Below, piece by piece: positions 15,631-23,975 of a stretch of 25,210 nucleotides of DNA. A model generated the notes under the pieces. The model searched no databases. It saw nothing but the letters and a program-made list of their open reading frames with translations, and was not told the origin of the DNA. Numbering within the stretch: position 1 is the stretch's first letter; every line of letters starts with the position of its first letter. Source of the DNA: a bacterium (GTDB lineage: Bacteria; Zhuqueibacterota; Zhuqueibacteria; Thermofontimicrobiales; Thermofontimicrobiaceae); the NCBI GenBank assembly GCA_011046315.1, contig DSAU01000054.1:1-25210 (forward strand), read 5' to 3'. A program made the position numbers and the translations under genes.

Positions 15631-17883
15631 ATGGATTTTAAATTAGAGGCGTTAGAATATCATAGCCGGGGCAGAAAAGGAAAAGTGGAAGTCAATCCGA
15701 CCAAACCTTGCGCCACTCAGCGGGATCTTTCCATGGCTTATACGCCGGGTGTTGCAGAGCCCTGCCTGTTGATTGAAAAAGATCCGGAACAAGCTTATAA
15801 TTACACTGCAAAAGGCAATCTGGTGGCAGTTGTTTCCAATGGAACTGCTGTGCTGGGGCTGGGCAATATTGGCGCGCTCGCCGGCAAACCGGTTATGGAG
15901 GGCAAGGGAGTTCTTTTTAAACGATTCGCGGATATTGATGTATTTGATATTGAATTAAATACCGAAGATCCGGATGAAGTAATCAAAGCTGTCCAATTAA
16001 TGGAGCCCACTTTTGGTGGTGTTAATTTAGAAGACATCAAAGCGCCGGAATGTTTTTATATTGAGGAATCGTTGAAGAAGACCAGCAACATTCCCATTTT
16101 TCATGATGATCAGCACGGCACCGCCATTATCTCGGGCGCAGCATTGGTAAATGCTCTGGAACTGGTGAATAAGAAAATTGATGAAGCCGTGGTTGTCGTC
16201 AATGGCGCCGGCGCCGCGGGTATTGCCTGCGCTAATCTTTACGTGCTACTGGGTGTCAAAAGAGAAAATATCATCATGTGCGATTCCAAGGGCGTCATTT
16301 ACCAAGGACGGACACAAGGAATGAATCCCTATAAAGAAAAATATGCTGTGGAAACCAGAATGCGTACCCTTGAGGATGCCATGAAAGGCGCTGACGTATT
16401 TTGCGGCGTGTCGGTTAAAGATTGTGTCACTCAGGATATGGTTCGTTCAATGGCAAAGGATCCCGTAATTTTTGCCATGGCAAACCCTGATCCGGAAATT
16501 ACTTATGATGCAGCAGAGGCTGCCCGACCCGATGTGATTATGGCAACGGGCCGCTCTGATTATCCGAATCAGGTCAATAATGTGTTGGGGTTCCCGTTCA
16601 TTTTTCGTGGCGCTCTCGACGTTCGTGCCATAGCAATCAACGATGAGATGAAAATTGCGGCTTCTCATGCGCTGGCAAATTTGACCAAGGAGGATGTGCC
16701 GGATTCGGTTTGCAAAGCTTACGGCGTTGAGAGATTGGTGTTTGGAAAAGAATACATTATTCCGAAACCGTTCGATCCGCGAGTGCTGTTGTGGGAGGCG
16801 CCGGCAGTTGCCAAAGCAGCAATGGACACCGGTGTCGCCAAAACTCAAATTGATCTGGAAAAATACAAAGAACAACTGGAAGCGCGACTCGGTCGATCTC
16901 AAGAAATGATGAGGATTGTTATAAACAAGGCGATTCGCCAACCCAAACGGGTGGTTTTTCCGGAAGGGGACCAGGATAAAATATTGCGCGCCACCAATAT
17001 TATTCTTCAGGAAAAAATCGCCAAGCCGATTTTGTTGGGAAAAGAGGATATTATCCGAGCGCGGATAAAGGAATTAGCTCTGGAGTTGAACGATATTGAA
17101 ATTGTTGATCCGGAGTCATCGCCAAATTATGAGGCGTATTGCAGCGAGTTTTACAGGATGCGGCAGCGAAAAGGTGAAACCATGTACGATTCAAGAAAGC
17201 TTATTTTGCAAAAGCGCTATTTTGCTCCGATGATGGTTCACATGGGAGACGCTGATTGCGTAATCGCCGGTTTGACGATGCATTATCCCGACACGATTCG
17301 GCCGGCATTGCAGGTTATCAAAAAGCGGGACGATGTCTGCAAAGTTGCTGGCATGTACATGTTGTTGTTTAAAAATAAAATCATTTGCTGCGCAGATACA
17401 ACGGTAAACATTGAGCCAACAGCACACGAACTTGCCGATATCGCCATTCTGACCGCCAAAACTGCCAGGCGTTTTGATATCGAACCCAGAATTGCCATGT
17501 TGTCTTTCTCAAATTTTGGCAGTGTGGAACATGAAACTTCTTTAAAGGTCAAGCGTGCGACCCAAATTGTGAAAGAAAAGGATCCAGGTTTGATGATCGA
17601 TGGCGAGATGCAGGCTGATACCGCGGTTGTGCCGGAGATTATTCAAAATGATTATCCCTTCTCCACATTGAAAAGCGGCGCCAATGTACTGATCTTTCCG
17701 GATCTGGCGTCAGGAAATATTGCGTATAAGTTACTGATGAGAATCGGCGGCGCTGAAGCCATCGGTCCAATTCTGATGGGGTTGCAAAAATCGGTTCATG
17801 TGCTGCAACGTGGTTGTGAAGTCAATGATATTGTAAATATGACAGCGATTTCAGTGGTTGAAGCTCAGGAAAACGACAAATAA
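15631..17883 (+). CDS. maeB: NADP-type malic enzyme with C-terminal phosphotransacetylase-like domain
   Basis: Oxidatively decarboxylates malate to pyruvate, giving NAD(P)H, in the cytosol. The 750-residue length matches MaeB-type enzymes with a fused PTA-like domain. The malic N-terminal domain holds Tyr37 (AYTPG) and Lys92 (EGKGVLFKRF), which match the known catalytic pair, and the metal-binding segment FHDDQHGTA at 157-165. The NAD(P)-binding domain has VVNGAGAAGIACANL (189-203) and, later, MANPDPEI. From about residue 425 the chain resembles phosphate acetyl/butyryltransferase (RVVFPEGDQ at its start, later LMIDGEMQADTA and LIFPDLASGNIAYKL). In known MaeB proteins this part is regulatory, binding acetyl-CoA, and lacks transferase activity. 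The gene has its own promoter and ends at a strong terminator, so it is probably monocistronic. Confidence 0.95.
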   Translation: MDFKLEALEYHSRGRKGKVEVNPTKPCATQRDLSMAYTPGVAEPCLLIEKDPEQAYNYTAKGNLVAVVSNGTAVLGLGNIGALAGKPVMEGKGVLFKRFADIDVFDIELNTEDPDEVIKAVQLMEPTFGGVNLEDIKAPECFYIEESLKKTSNIPIFHDDQHGTAIISGAALVNALELVNKKIDEAVVVVNGAGAAGIACANLYVLLGVKRENIIMCDSKGVIYQGRTQGMNPYKEKYAVETRMRTLEDAMKGADVFCGVSVKDCVTQDMVRSMAKDPVIFAMANPDPEITYDAAEAARPDVIMATGRSDYPNQVNNVLGFPFIFRGALDVRAIAINDEMKIAASHALANLTKEDVPDSVCKAYGVERLVFGKEYIIPKPFDPRVLLWEAPAVAKAAMDTGVAKTQIDLEKYKEQLEARLGRSQEMMRIVINKAIRQPKRVVFPEGDQDKILRATNIILQEKIAKPILLGKEDIIRARIKELALELNDIEIVDPESSPNYEAYCSEFYRMRQRKGETMYDSRKLILQKRYFAPMMVHMGDADCVIAGLTMHYPDTIRPALQVIKKRDDVCKVAGMYMLLFKNKIICCADTTVNIEPTAHELADIAILTAKTARRFDIEPRIAMLSFSNFGSVEHETSLKVKRATQIVKEKDPGLMIDGEMQADTAVVPEIIQNDYPFSTLKSGANVLIFPDLASGNIAYKLLMRIGGAEAIGPILMGLQKSVHVLQRGCEVNDIVNMTAISVVEAQENDK

Positions 17884-17905
17884 TAACAATGATCTGTTCG
17901 CATTG

Positions 17906-17943
17906 AAAGGCTCTGATCGGTTCACCATCAGAGCCTTTTTTTT
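17906..17943 (+). terminator. Rho-independent terminator after maeB
   Basis: GGCTCTGAT (17909-17917) pairs exactly with ATCAGAGCC (17927-17935), and AAA before the stem can extend it against the first T residues. The stem is followed by eight T (17936-17943). It starts 26 bases after the maeB stop. Confidence 0.9.
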
Positions 17944-18118
17944 ATCAGAACTGATGCATTTAGAATTAAAAGAATGAACTTTTTTATTTTTATCCGGGGC
18001 GTTGGATCGCCAGGATTTATGAAACCAATCATCGATGTCAGTCGTGATATTCCATAAAGGTCGCATGCAAGTTGAAATAAAAAATAGAGGCAACGGATTA
18101 ACGTCAAGGGTAACAGAA

Positions 18119-20557
18119 ATGTACCAATTAAAAATGCTGATTTGGGTGATAATTATTTTTGTTGAAGTGTTTGTGCATTCGCTTTTTGCCAACGATGCCA
18201 TTGAAGAGTTGAACCGCCCTCGCATTGGATTGGCATTATCGGGCGGCGGCGCCAAGGGATTCGCGCATATCGGAATCATCAAAATGCTCGATTCGCTGCA
18301 CATCCCCATCGATTACATTGCCGGGACGAGCATGGGCGGGATTGCAGGCGGATTATATGCAATCGGCTACCGGGGTATAGATTTGGAGAGATTGGCGAAT
18401 CGTAGCGACTGGGAAGAAATTTTCACCGATGTGCCGCCGCGGGTGATGCTGCCTTTTTTTCAAAAGAAAGATCAGGGAAGATATCAACTTGAGTTTTATT
18501 TTAAAGGACTTAAACCGGTGCCGCCGAGCGGATTGATTTTTGGGCAGAAGGTGTTGCTGCTGTTCACCAGCTTGACCTATCCTTTTCAGAAAGTCGATGA
18601 TTTTGATCGACTGCCGATACCTTTTCGTTGCATAGCGGTGGATCTGGTAACTGGCAATGAGGTTGTCATTAATAAGGGACCATTGCCAAAAGCGCTGCGT
18701 TCGACGATGGCAATTCCGACGGTTTTCAGCCCGGTGGAGTGGGGCGATTCGCTGCTGGTAGATGGCGGACTGATCAATAATCTGCCCATTGATGTGGTCA
18801 GGGATATGGGCGCGGATGTAATTATCGCGGTGGATGTTGAAAGCCCGCTGCGAGAGCGTTCAGAGCTAAATACCGGCATCGATGTTTTGAATCAGACAAT
18901 CGGCTTGTTAGGGCTGGAAAAGAAGCGTCGGAATTTAAAAATTGCTGATATTGTAATTCGTCCCGATGTACGTGGTTTTACACCAGCAGATTTTGACAGA
19001 GAAAAGATCAAAGAGCTCATTCGCCGTGGCGACCAGGCAGCGCAAGATGCTCTGGAGGATTTGATCGCGTTGAAACACAAACATCATCTATTTTTTTTAA
19101 AAGACAGTTCGGATGATTTTTTTAAAAAAGACTCCATCCGAGTTTATGATGTTCAGGTGATGGGAAATCGGAACGTCTCTTTTAAATATATTTTTGATCG
19201 GCTCAAACTTTCGATCGGGGGCTTTTTTCAGTTGGACAGTTTGAGACAGGGAATTGCAGACTTGAGGGCAACCGGTTACTTTGAAGGAATTGATTATGAA
19301 GTTGTGCCATACAGTGATAACTTTGTACGGGTCTTAATTCGTCTGAAGGAAATTCAAAATCCGCAGATCAATCGAATTGAAATTTTTGGAAATATCAATT
19401 TACCATTTTCTTTTATCTATCGATTGATAGGTTTAAAACCCGGTGACCTGCTCAGTATCGAAGCGTTAAATGAACAAATTATGGAAATTTATGGGCTGGG
19501 ATATTTTGAGTTTCTGGAGTATTATATTGAAGCCGTGGGTGAAAATCTGGTAAATTTACATGTTGTCGTCAAAGAGCTGCCAATCCGGCGGCTGCGCGTC
19601 GGGTTGCGCTATGATGACTTGCATAAATTGGTGGCGGTGGTCAGCGGACAGGCGACTAATCTCTTAATTCCGGGAATCCGCTGGGAGAACGAATTCCAAT
19701 TTGCGGGATTGAACAGGTTCACAGGCCGCATCTCTTATCCCTCGCGCGCGCTTAATTTGCCGGTTTATCCCTTTATGTACATCGGCTATAAAGACATTTC
19801 CACCAACATTTTTGACGGTGATGGGTCCAAAATCGCTACCTATAAAGATCGATCCAGTGAATTTGGTGTCGGACTGGGATTTCTCATTAGCAAGGCATTC
19901 AATGCTGAACTTCAATATCAACAAGAATACATGAATATCAAGCCGGAGGTGGCGCTGCCGGATCCGGATTTATTTGCCAGTTGGAAAGATGAATTGCACC
20001 GGCTGCGCATTAAAATGGACCTTGATTTGATTGATGATGTGTTGCTTCCGCGCAATGGCTTTCGGCTGTGTGCCGACGGAGAGATCAATTTGAAACGGCT
20101 AAAATCTGAAGTGCATTACTCGCGTATTGAAACGTCATTGGAATTATTCAGAACCTATCACCAAAAAAATACGATTCGTTTTTATGGTTTTTATGGAGAA
20201 GGATCAAAAGATTTGCCAGTTTATAAATTTGTCAGGCGAAGCCGTCCTGAATTTTTCGTGGGTATGGAGTATGATCAGGTAATCGCTTCAAAAATGGTGA
20301 TTGTGCGTTTTGATTATCGCTATGAATACAAAAAAGATGTGTTTTTTAAATTGATTGCAAATACGGCTTTCAACATTGAACATCGCACCTATCAGGGGGT
20401 GTTTCATTTTCATAACCTATATGGTGCTGGCGTCGGTGTGAAGTTGCTGTCGCCGGTGGGACCGTTGGAGCTGATTATTAGCCGGGGAAGCAAGAGCGTT
20501 GTGGGCGAACGCACTTATCAGAATTTGGTTTACTTTTCTCTGGGGTATAGATTTTAA
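18119..20557 (+). CDS. Patatin-like phospholipase fused to POTRA and BamA/TamA-type barrel (type Vd secretion-like)
   Basis: With the ATG at 18119 it has 812 residues. A signal peptide (MLIWVIIIFVEVFVHSLFA) is followed by a patatin domain at about 33-330, with the oxyanion GGGAKG (42-47), nucleophile Ser71 in GTSMG (69-73) and Asp215 in VDGG, the complete Ser-Asp dyad. About 345-500 looks like one or two POTRA-like domains (VYDVQVMGNRNVSFKYIF; INRIEIFGNINLPFSFIY). From about 505 to the end it is a surface-antigen/Omp85-type barrel closing with LVYFSLGYRF, whose terminal Phe is typical of outer-membrane proteins. The order is that of PlpD-like type Vd autotransporters. An earlier ATG at 18035 exists, but AAGGG 8 bases before 18119 and the signal peptide favour the later start. 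Substrate lipid is unknown. No terminator is evident in the short convergent gap to mrpG. Confidence 0.9.
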   Translation: MYQLKMLIWVIIIFVEVFVHSLFANDAIEELNRPRIGLALSGGGAKGFAHIGIIKMLDSLHIPIDYIAGTSMGGIAGGLYAIGYRGIDLERLANRSDWEEIFTDVPPRVMLPFFQKKDQGRYQLEFYFKGLKPVPPSGLIFGQKVLLLFTSLTYPFQKVDDFDRLPIPFRCIAVDLVTGNEVVINKGPLPKALRSTMAIPTVFSPVEWGDSLLVDGGLINNLPIDVVRDMGADVIIAVDVESPLRERSELNTGIDVLNQTIGLLGLEKKRRNLKIADIVIRPDVRGFTPADFDREKIKELIRRGDQAAQDALEDLIALKHKHHLFFLKDSSDDFFKKDSIRVYDVQVMGNRNVSFKYIFDRLKLSIGGFFQLDSLRQGIADLRATGYFEGIDYEVVPYSDNFVRVLIRLKEIQNPQINRIEIFGNINLPFSFIYRLIGLKPGDLLSIEALNEQIMEIYGLGYFEFLEYYIEAVGENLVNLHVVVKELPIRRLRVGLRYDDLHKLVAVVSGQATNLLIPGIRWENEFQFAGLNRFTGRISYPSRALNLPVYPFMYIGYKDISTNIFDGDGSKIATYKDRSSEFGVGLGFLISKAFNAELQYQQEYMNIKPEVALPDPDLFASWKDELHRLRIKMDLDLIDDVLLPRNGFRLCADGEINLKRLKSEVHYSRIETSLELFRTYHQKNTIRFYGFYGEGSKDLPVYKFVRRSRPEFFVGMEYDQVIASKMVIVRFDYRYEYKKDVFFKLIANTAFNIEHRTYQGVFHFHNLYGAGVGVKLLSPVGPLELIISRGSKSVVGERTYQNLVYFSLGYRF

Positions 20558-20671
20558 ACATTGTGAATTTACTCCAAAGTTTGGGACAGATGGTTATTAG
20601 CCGTCCGGGCAGACTGAGAGTGAAAATGATTTTTATGTTATTGAACCAACTGAAGTTTTGCTCTGAATAGA

Positions 20672-21097
20672 TCATTTTTTTTGTTTTTTGATTATTTTTA
20701 CCTTCAGATCTTTCGCGCTTATTTCCATATTGATTGTCTTTTTTTCACTGGCAAGCTGATGGGTGTGTAAGTTATATTTTTCCTGCAACTGGTCGATGAT
20801 CGTGCCGCTCCATATTGGAACCCTCAACAAGTATGCAGCTCTGCCGAGCATGTGAGATGCTACCGGAGCAGTAAAAAAGATAAAGATAATCACCAAAAGC
20901 GATTCGATCAGGATGAAAAATTGTTGAAAATATGCTATCGTCGCAATGAGCATTAATCCGGCGCCAAAGGATGATGCTTTGGTTGCAGCGTGCATTCTGG
21001 TGAAAACATCGGGAAAGCGCAATATGCCCAGTCCCGCCAAAAACATAAAAAATGCGCCCAGTACCAACAGAACCGCAGTGATCCATTCGATAATCAT
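20672..21097 (-). CDS. mrpG: Mrp Na+/H+ antiporter subunit G
   Basis: Small membrane subunit of the multi-protein Mrp cation/proton antiporter in the inner membrane. The 141 residues hold three hydrophobic segments. The family landmark GLGILRFPDVFTRMHAATKASSFGAGLMLIA spans helices 1 and 2. A polar Lys-rich tail of about 50 residues follows (ending KIIKKQKK), somewhat longer than in many relatives. Its ATG overlaps the mrpF stop by 4 bases (21094-21097). It is the last gene of the cluster. Confidence 0.93.
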   Translation of the reverse strand: MIIEWITAVLLVLGAFFMFLAGLGILRFPDVFTRMHAATKASSFGAGLMLIATIAYFQQFFILIESLLVIIFIFFTAPVASHMLGRAAYLLRVPIWSGTIIDQLQEKYNLHTHQLASEKKTINMEISAKDLKVKIIKKQKK

Positions 21098-21378
21098 AGT
21101 ATCCTCTTTTCCAAATATCGTGCGAAAGCGACAGTTCCCAGAAATGCAATGAGTGCTAACAAAACTATCGCATTCAGGTAAACAATTTGTTTGCTCAAGG
21201 CGACATAACTGATAATAATGCCCACTACGAGCATGGCAATCAAGTCCAGGGCAACTATTTTATCCGGCAAACTGGGTCCGAGGATCATCCGGATAAATGT
21301 CAGAACCAGCGCCATAAATATTAGCAGCAACGAAATAATAGCGGCTACTTCGACTGGTGTTGTTATTTTAGTAATCAT
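21094..21378 (-). CDS. mrpF: Mrp Na+/H+ antiporter subunit F
   Basis: Mrp complex subunit F, 94 residues and three transmembrane helices, a typical size. Characteristic segments are MILGPSLPDKIVALDLIAML (helix 1-2 loop, with the conserved GP-x3-DR/K-x2-ALD pattern) and YLNAIVLLALIAFLGTVAFARYLEKR at the end. It overlaps mrpE and mrpG by 4 bases at each end. Confidence 0.93.
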   Translation of the reverse strand: MITKITTPVEVAAIISLLLIFMALVLTFIRMILGPSLPDKIVALDLIAMLVVGIIISYVALSKQIVYLNAIVLLALIAFLGTVAFARYLEKRIL

Positions 21379-21725
21379 CGGTAAAGCTCCATTATTTTAG
21401 ACTCTAATCCTTTTTTTATCTGTAGTCGCAGTTTCGCAGGATCTTCAACGTACATTGCATGTATATATATCACTTTGCGATCAGTGGAAACATCAAGGCT
21501 GAGCGTTCCCGGCGTCATGGTAATTAGGTTATTCAAAGACAAAAGCTCCATGTCGGTTTTAGCGTCCAAAGGTATGGCAATTACACCGGGCTTCATGTGG
21601 TGTTTGGGAGTTAAAATATCATGGGCGACAACCAGGTTGGCTTTGATAACCTCTTTGATGTAGAAACCAATAAAGCGGATAAATACCGGGATTTTTAAAA
21701 ATGCTCTGAAAATACTTTTAATCAT
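21375..21725 (-). CDS. mrpE: Mrp Na+/H+ antiporter subunit E, short form
   Basis: Mrp complex subunit E, 116 residues, against about 155-165 for the better-known forms. The kept part starts at the third-helix region (IGFYIKEVIKANLVVAHDIL), followed by PGVIAIPLDAKTDMELLSLNNLITMTPGTLSLDV, the family's conserved soluble domain. The usual first two hydrophobic helices are absent. The ATG lies in the 4-base overlap with mrpD (21722-21725), so the short form is the natural coupled start rather than a mis-chosen start. No frameshift is needed. Its neighbours are complete, so the gene is probably functional. Confidence 0.88.
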   Translation of the reverse strand: MIKSIFRAFLKIPVFIRFIGFYIKEVIKANLVVAHDILTPKHHMKPGVIAIPLDAKTDMELLSLNNLITMTPGTLSLDVSTDRKVIYIHAMYVEDPAKLRLQIKKGLESKIMELYR

Positions 21726-23215
21726 AATTGAACTCCTAAAACAGCATGAATATATTCAGCAGGATTAATCAGTTGTTCTGCTGCACGCATGAGAATGTTA
21801 AAAAAGGGCTCGGTCCAAATACCGATGATAACAGTCAAACCTGCCAGTAAAACAACGGGCACTAACAATGAAAGTTCCGGCTTTAGCAGCGGCTTGTTGT
21901 CGCCGGTGGAAGGTTCGGCTTTTAAGAATAGTTCTGCCCAAATTTTTGTCATAGAATAGAGCGTTAGAATGCTAACGATCAACGCTACGATAACGATAAC
22001 ATATTGCTGCAGTTCCAAACCGGCTTTGATCAATATGAATTTTGCCCAGAATCCGGATAAAGGTGGAATCCCAGCAAGTGAAAACGCGGGGATGACAAAC
22101 AGCAATGCCAAGATGGGATAATTTTTATAGAAGCCGCCGAGTTTCTTTAGATCGTACGTCCCTTTCAAACGGTGAACCACTCCGGCGATCAGAAACAAAT
22201 TGGTTTTGGCGAAAATATTGTGGATGATGTGAAAAATAGATCCGGCGATTGCCAGTTTGGATGAAAGCCCCAGTCCCATAATCATGTAACCGATCTGGCT
22301 GATGATGTGAAAGGATAATAGCCTGCGAAATTCATATTGCGTTGCAGCCGCAAGCACGCCGCTGAGCATGCTCAGCCCGGCAATCCATAATATTAAAATT
22401 CGGGTAAAGTCGACGTCGACTACAAAAAACAGGCTGAAACTGCGGATCATGGCATAGACGCCGACCTTGGTGAGCAAACCGGCAAAAATAGCTGATACAG
22501 CCGCCGGTGGCGTGTGATAGGAGGCGGGCAGCCAAAAGAACATCGGGAAAACGGCTGCTTTGATTCCGAAAGCCACCATAAACAACATCGCTACGATATT
22601 CAATACATTTGTATCAGGTAGTGTCCGGATTTTAAACGCCAAATCCGCCATGTTAAGCGTACCAATTTGTCCGTACAATATTCCCAATCCGGATAGATAA
22701 ATTGCCGATGAAAATAAATTGATAGTCACATATTTGATACCGCCTTCCATTTGCGCTTTTTCACCCCCCAGCACCATCAATACAAAAGATGACATCAACA
22801 TGACTTCAAACCACACATAAAGATTAAACACATCGCCGGTCAGGAAAGCGCCGCATACACCCATGAGAAGTCCATTGAGCAATGGATAATAGCCAAATCT
22901 CTGGCGATTTATATCGATACTCGAAAATGAATAAATGTTGATGGCGATTCCCATAATCGCTGTAACGATGATCATGATAGCGCTGAACAGGTCAGCCACG
23001 ATGGTGATACCAAAAGGAGCCGGCCAATTGCCGATTTGTACTGCCTGAATACCCTTTGACTCGATCTGAGCAAAAATCAAAATTGAAATGATTAACAACG
23101 CAATCGATCCGGCTAAACTGATATATTTTTGTAGCGTCTGCCAACGGAGCGATAGCATCAAAATGATTGCAGTAAATAAAGGAAGCAATATCGGAAACGG
23201 AATCAGCGCATTCAT
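21722..23215 (-). CDS. mrpD: Mrp Na+/H+ antiporter subunit D
   Basis: Large proton-translocating subunit, related to NuoN/NuoM of complex I, 497 residues and about 14 hydrophobic helices. The functional residues known from Bacillus MrpD are present at the same positions: Glu137 (WFEVML) and Lys219 (FGIKAA). The broken-helix sequence WLPASYHTPPAAVSAIFAGLLTKVGVY follows, with Lys250. It overlaps mrpC by 4 bases and mrpE by 4 bases. Confidence 0.95.
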   Translation of the reverse strand: MNALIPFPILLPLFTAIILMLSLRWQTLQKYISLAGSIALLIISILIFAQIESKGIQAVQIGNWPAPFGITIVADLFSAIMIIVTAIMGIAINIYSFSSIDINRQRFGYYPLLNGLLMGVCGAFLTGDVFNLYVWFEVMLMSSFVLMVLGGEKAQMEGGIKYVTINLFSSAIYLSGLGILYGQIGTLNMADLAFKIRTLPDTNVLNIVAMLFMVAFGIKAAVFPMFFWLPASYHTPPAAVSAIFAGLLTKVGVYAMIRSFSLFFVVDVDFTRILILWIAGLSMLSGVLAAATQYEFRRLLSFHIISQIGYMIMGLGLSSKLAIAGSIFHIIHNIFAKTNLFLIAGVVHRLKGTYDLKKLGGFYKNYPILALLFVIPAFSLAGIPPLSGFWAKFILIKAGLELQQYVIVIVALIVSILTLYSMTKIWAELFLKAEPSTGDNKPLLKPELSLLVPVVLLAGLTVIIGIWTEPFFNILMRAAEQLINPAEYIHAVLGVQL

Positions 23216-23559
23216 TCATCAGTTCCTTTCATCTTATCCAGATCATCACTCCCGATTGTCTGGTGAGAACGATGCAATAACACCAGCATAAATGCCAGTA
23301 CGCCAAAACTAATCACGATAGCAGTGAGGATCAACGCCTGCGGAAGCGGATCTGCCGATAGAGCTGGTGGGATTTTTTCGCCGTCGGGAACAAGAGGCGC
23401 GACAGCCCGGGTTAACCCGCCTGCCGTAAAAATCAGCAAGTTGGTCGCTTGACTCAGCAAAAGAAGACCGATGACCAGCTTGATAAAACTTCTTCTCAAC
23501 ATCGAATAAATTCCAGCAGCGTAAAGTAATCCGATCAGAAAGGCTAAAATGATGTCCAT
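23212..23559 (-). CDS. mrpC: Mrp Na+/H+ antiporter subunit C
   Basis: NuoK-like subunit of 115 residues with three transmembrane helices (family usual about 110-115). The segments GLLYAAGIYSMLRRSFIKLVIGLLLLSQATNLLIFTAGG and DPLPQALILTAIVISFGVLAFMLVLLHR are typical for MrpC. It overlaps mrpB by one base and mrpD by 4 bases. Confidence 0.94.
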   Translation of the reverse strand: MDIILAFLIGLLYAAGIYSMLRRSFIKLVIGLLLLSQATNLLIFTAGGLTRAVAPLVPDGEKIPPALSADPLPQALILTAIVISFGVLAFMLVLLHRSHQTIGSDDLDKMKGTDE

Positions 23560-23975
23560 TATTGTTCCTCCATCAGCGAAAAAACCACAGTCAATAGCAC
23601 ACCGACAACCACCAAAAAGACGCCGATGTCAAAAAAAAGCGGTGTGCTTATGGCATAACTTACATTTGAAGCAATTTTCAGGGTGAAAAATTCAATGGTA
23701 GAAAACGGCGCCCCGCGGTATATGGACAATAATCCGCTCAATAACGATAACAAAAGTCCGGCGCCGATCAGGTTAACGGCGTTGAAATTCAATTTTTGCC
23801 GAGCAGCTTTTACATCAAAACCGATGGCATATAGAATAAATCCAGCGGCGGCTAATAAACCACCGATAAAACCTCCTCCCGGAGCGCTATGTCCCCTTAA
23901 CAGAACCACAACCGAAATAATTAAGAATAGTGGAAGCAAGTTTCTGGCGGCGATGCGCAATATTAAAGATTTCAT
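23559..23975 (-). CDS. mrpB: Mrp Na+/H+ antiporter subunit B
   Basis: MnhB-domain subunit of 138 residues and four hydrophobic helices. The GHSAPGGGFIGGLLAAAGFILYAI segment is the family hallmark, and the C-terminal FFDIGVFLVVVGVLLTVVFSLMEE is also usual. The start codon directly abuts the mrpA stop codon. Confidence 0.95.
   Translation of the reverse strand: MKSLILRIAARNLLPLFLIISVVVLLRGHSAPGGGFIGGLLAAAGFILYAIGFDVKAARQKLNFNAVNLIGAGLLLSLLSGLLSIYRGAPFSTIEFFTLKIASNVSYAISTPLFFDIGVFLVVVGVLLTVVFSLMEEQ

Noticed and set aside
16447..16941. Long open frame antisense to maeB
   Set aside because: It lies wholly inside a well-supported gene on the other strand and its translation resembles no family; it is a shadow frame. 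The same applies to 112-684 and 822-1310 on the minus strand.
18035..18118. Upstream ATG for the patatin-barrel protein
   Set aside because: It would bury the signal peptide behind 28 polar residues and has no Shine-Dalgarno, whereas AAGGG lies 8 bases before the ATG at 18119.
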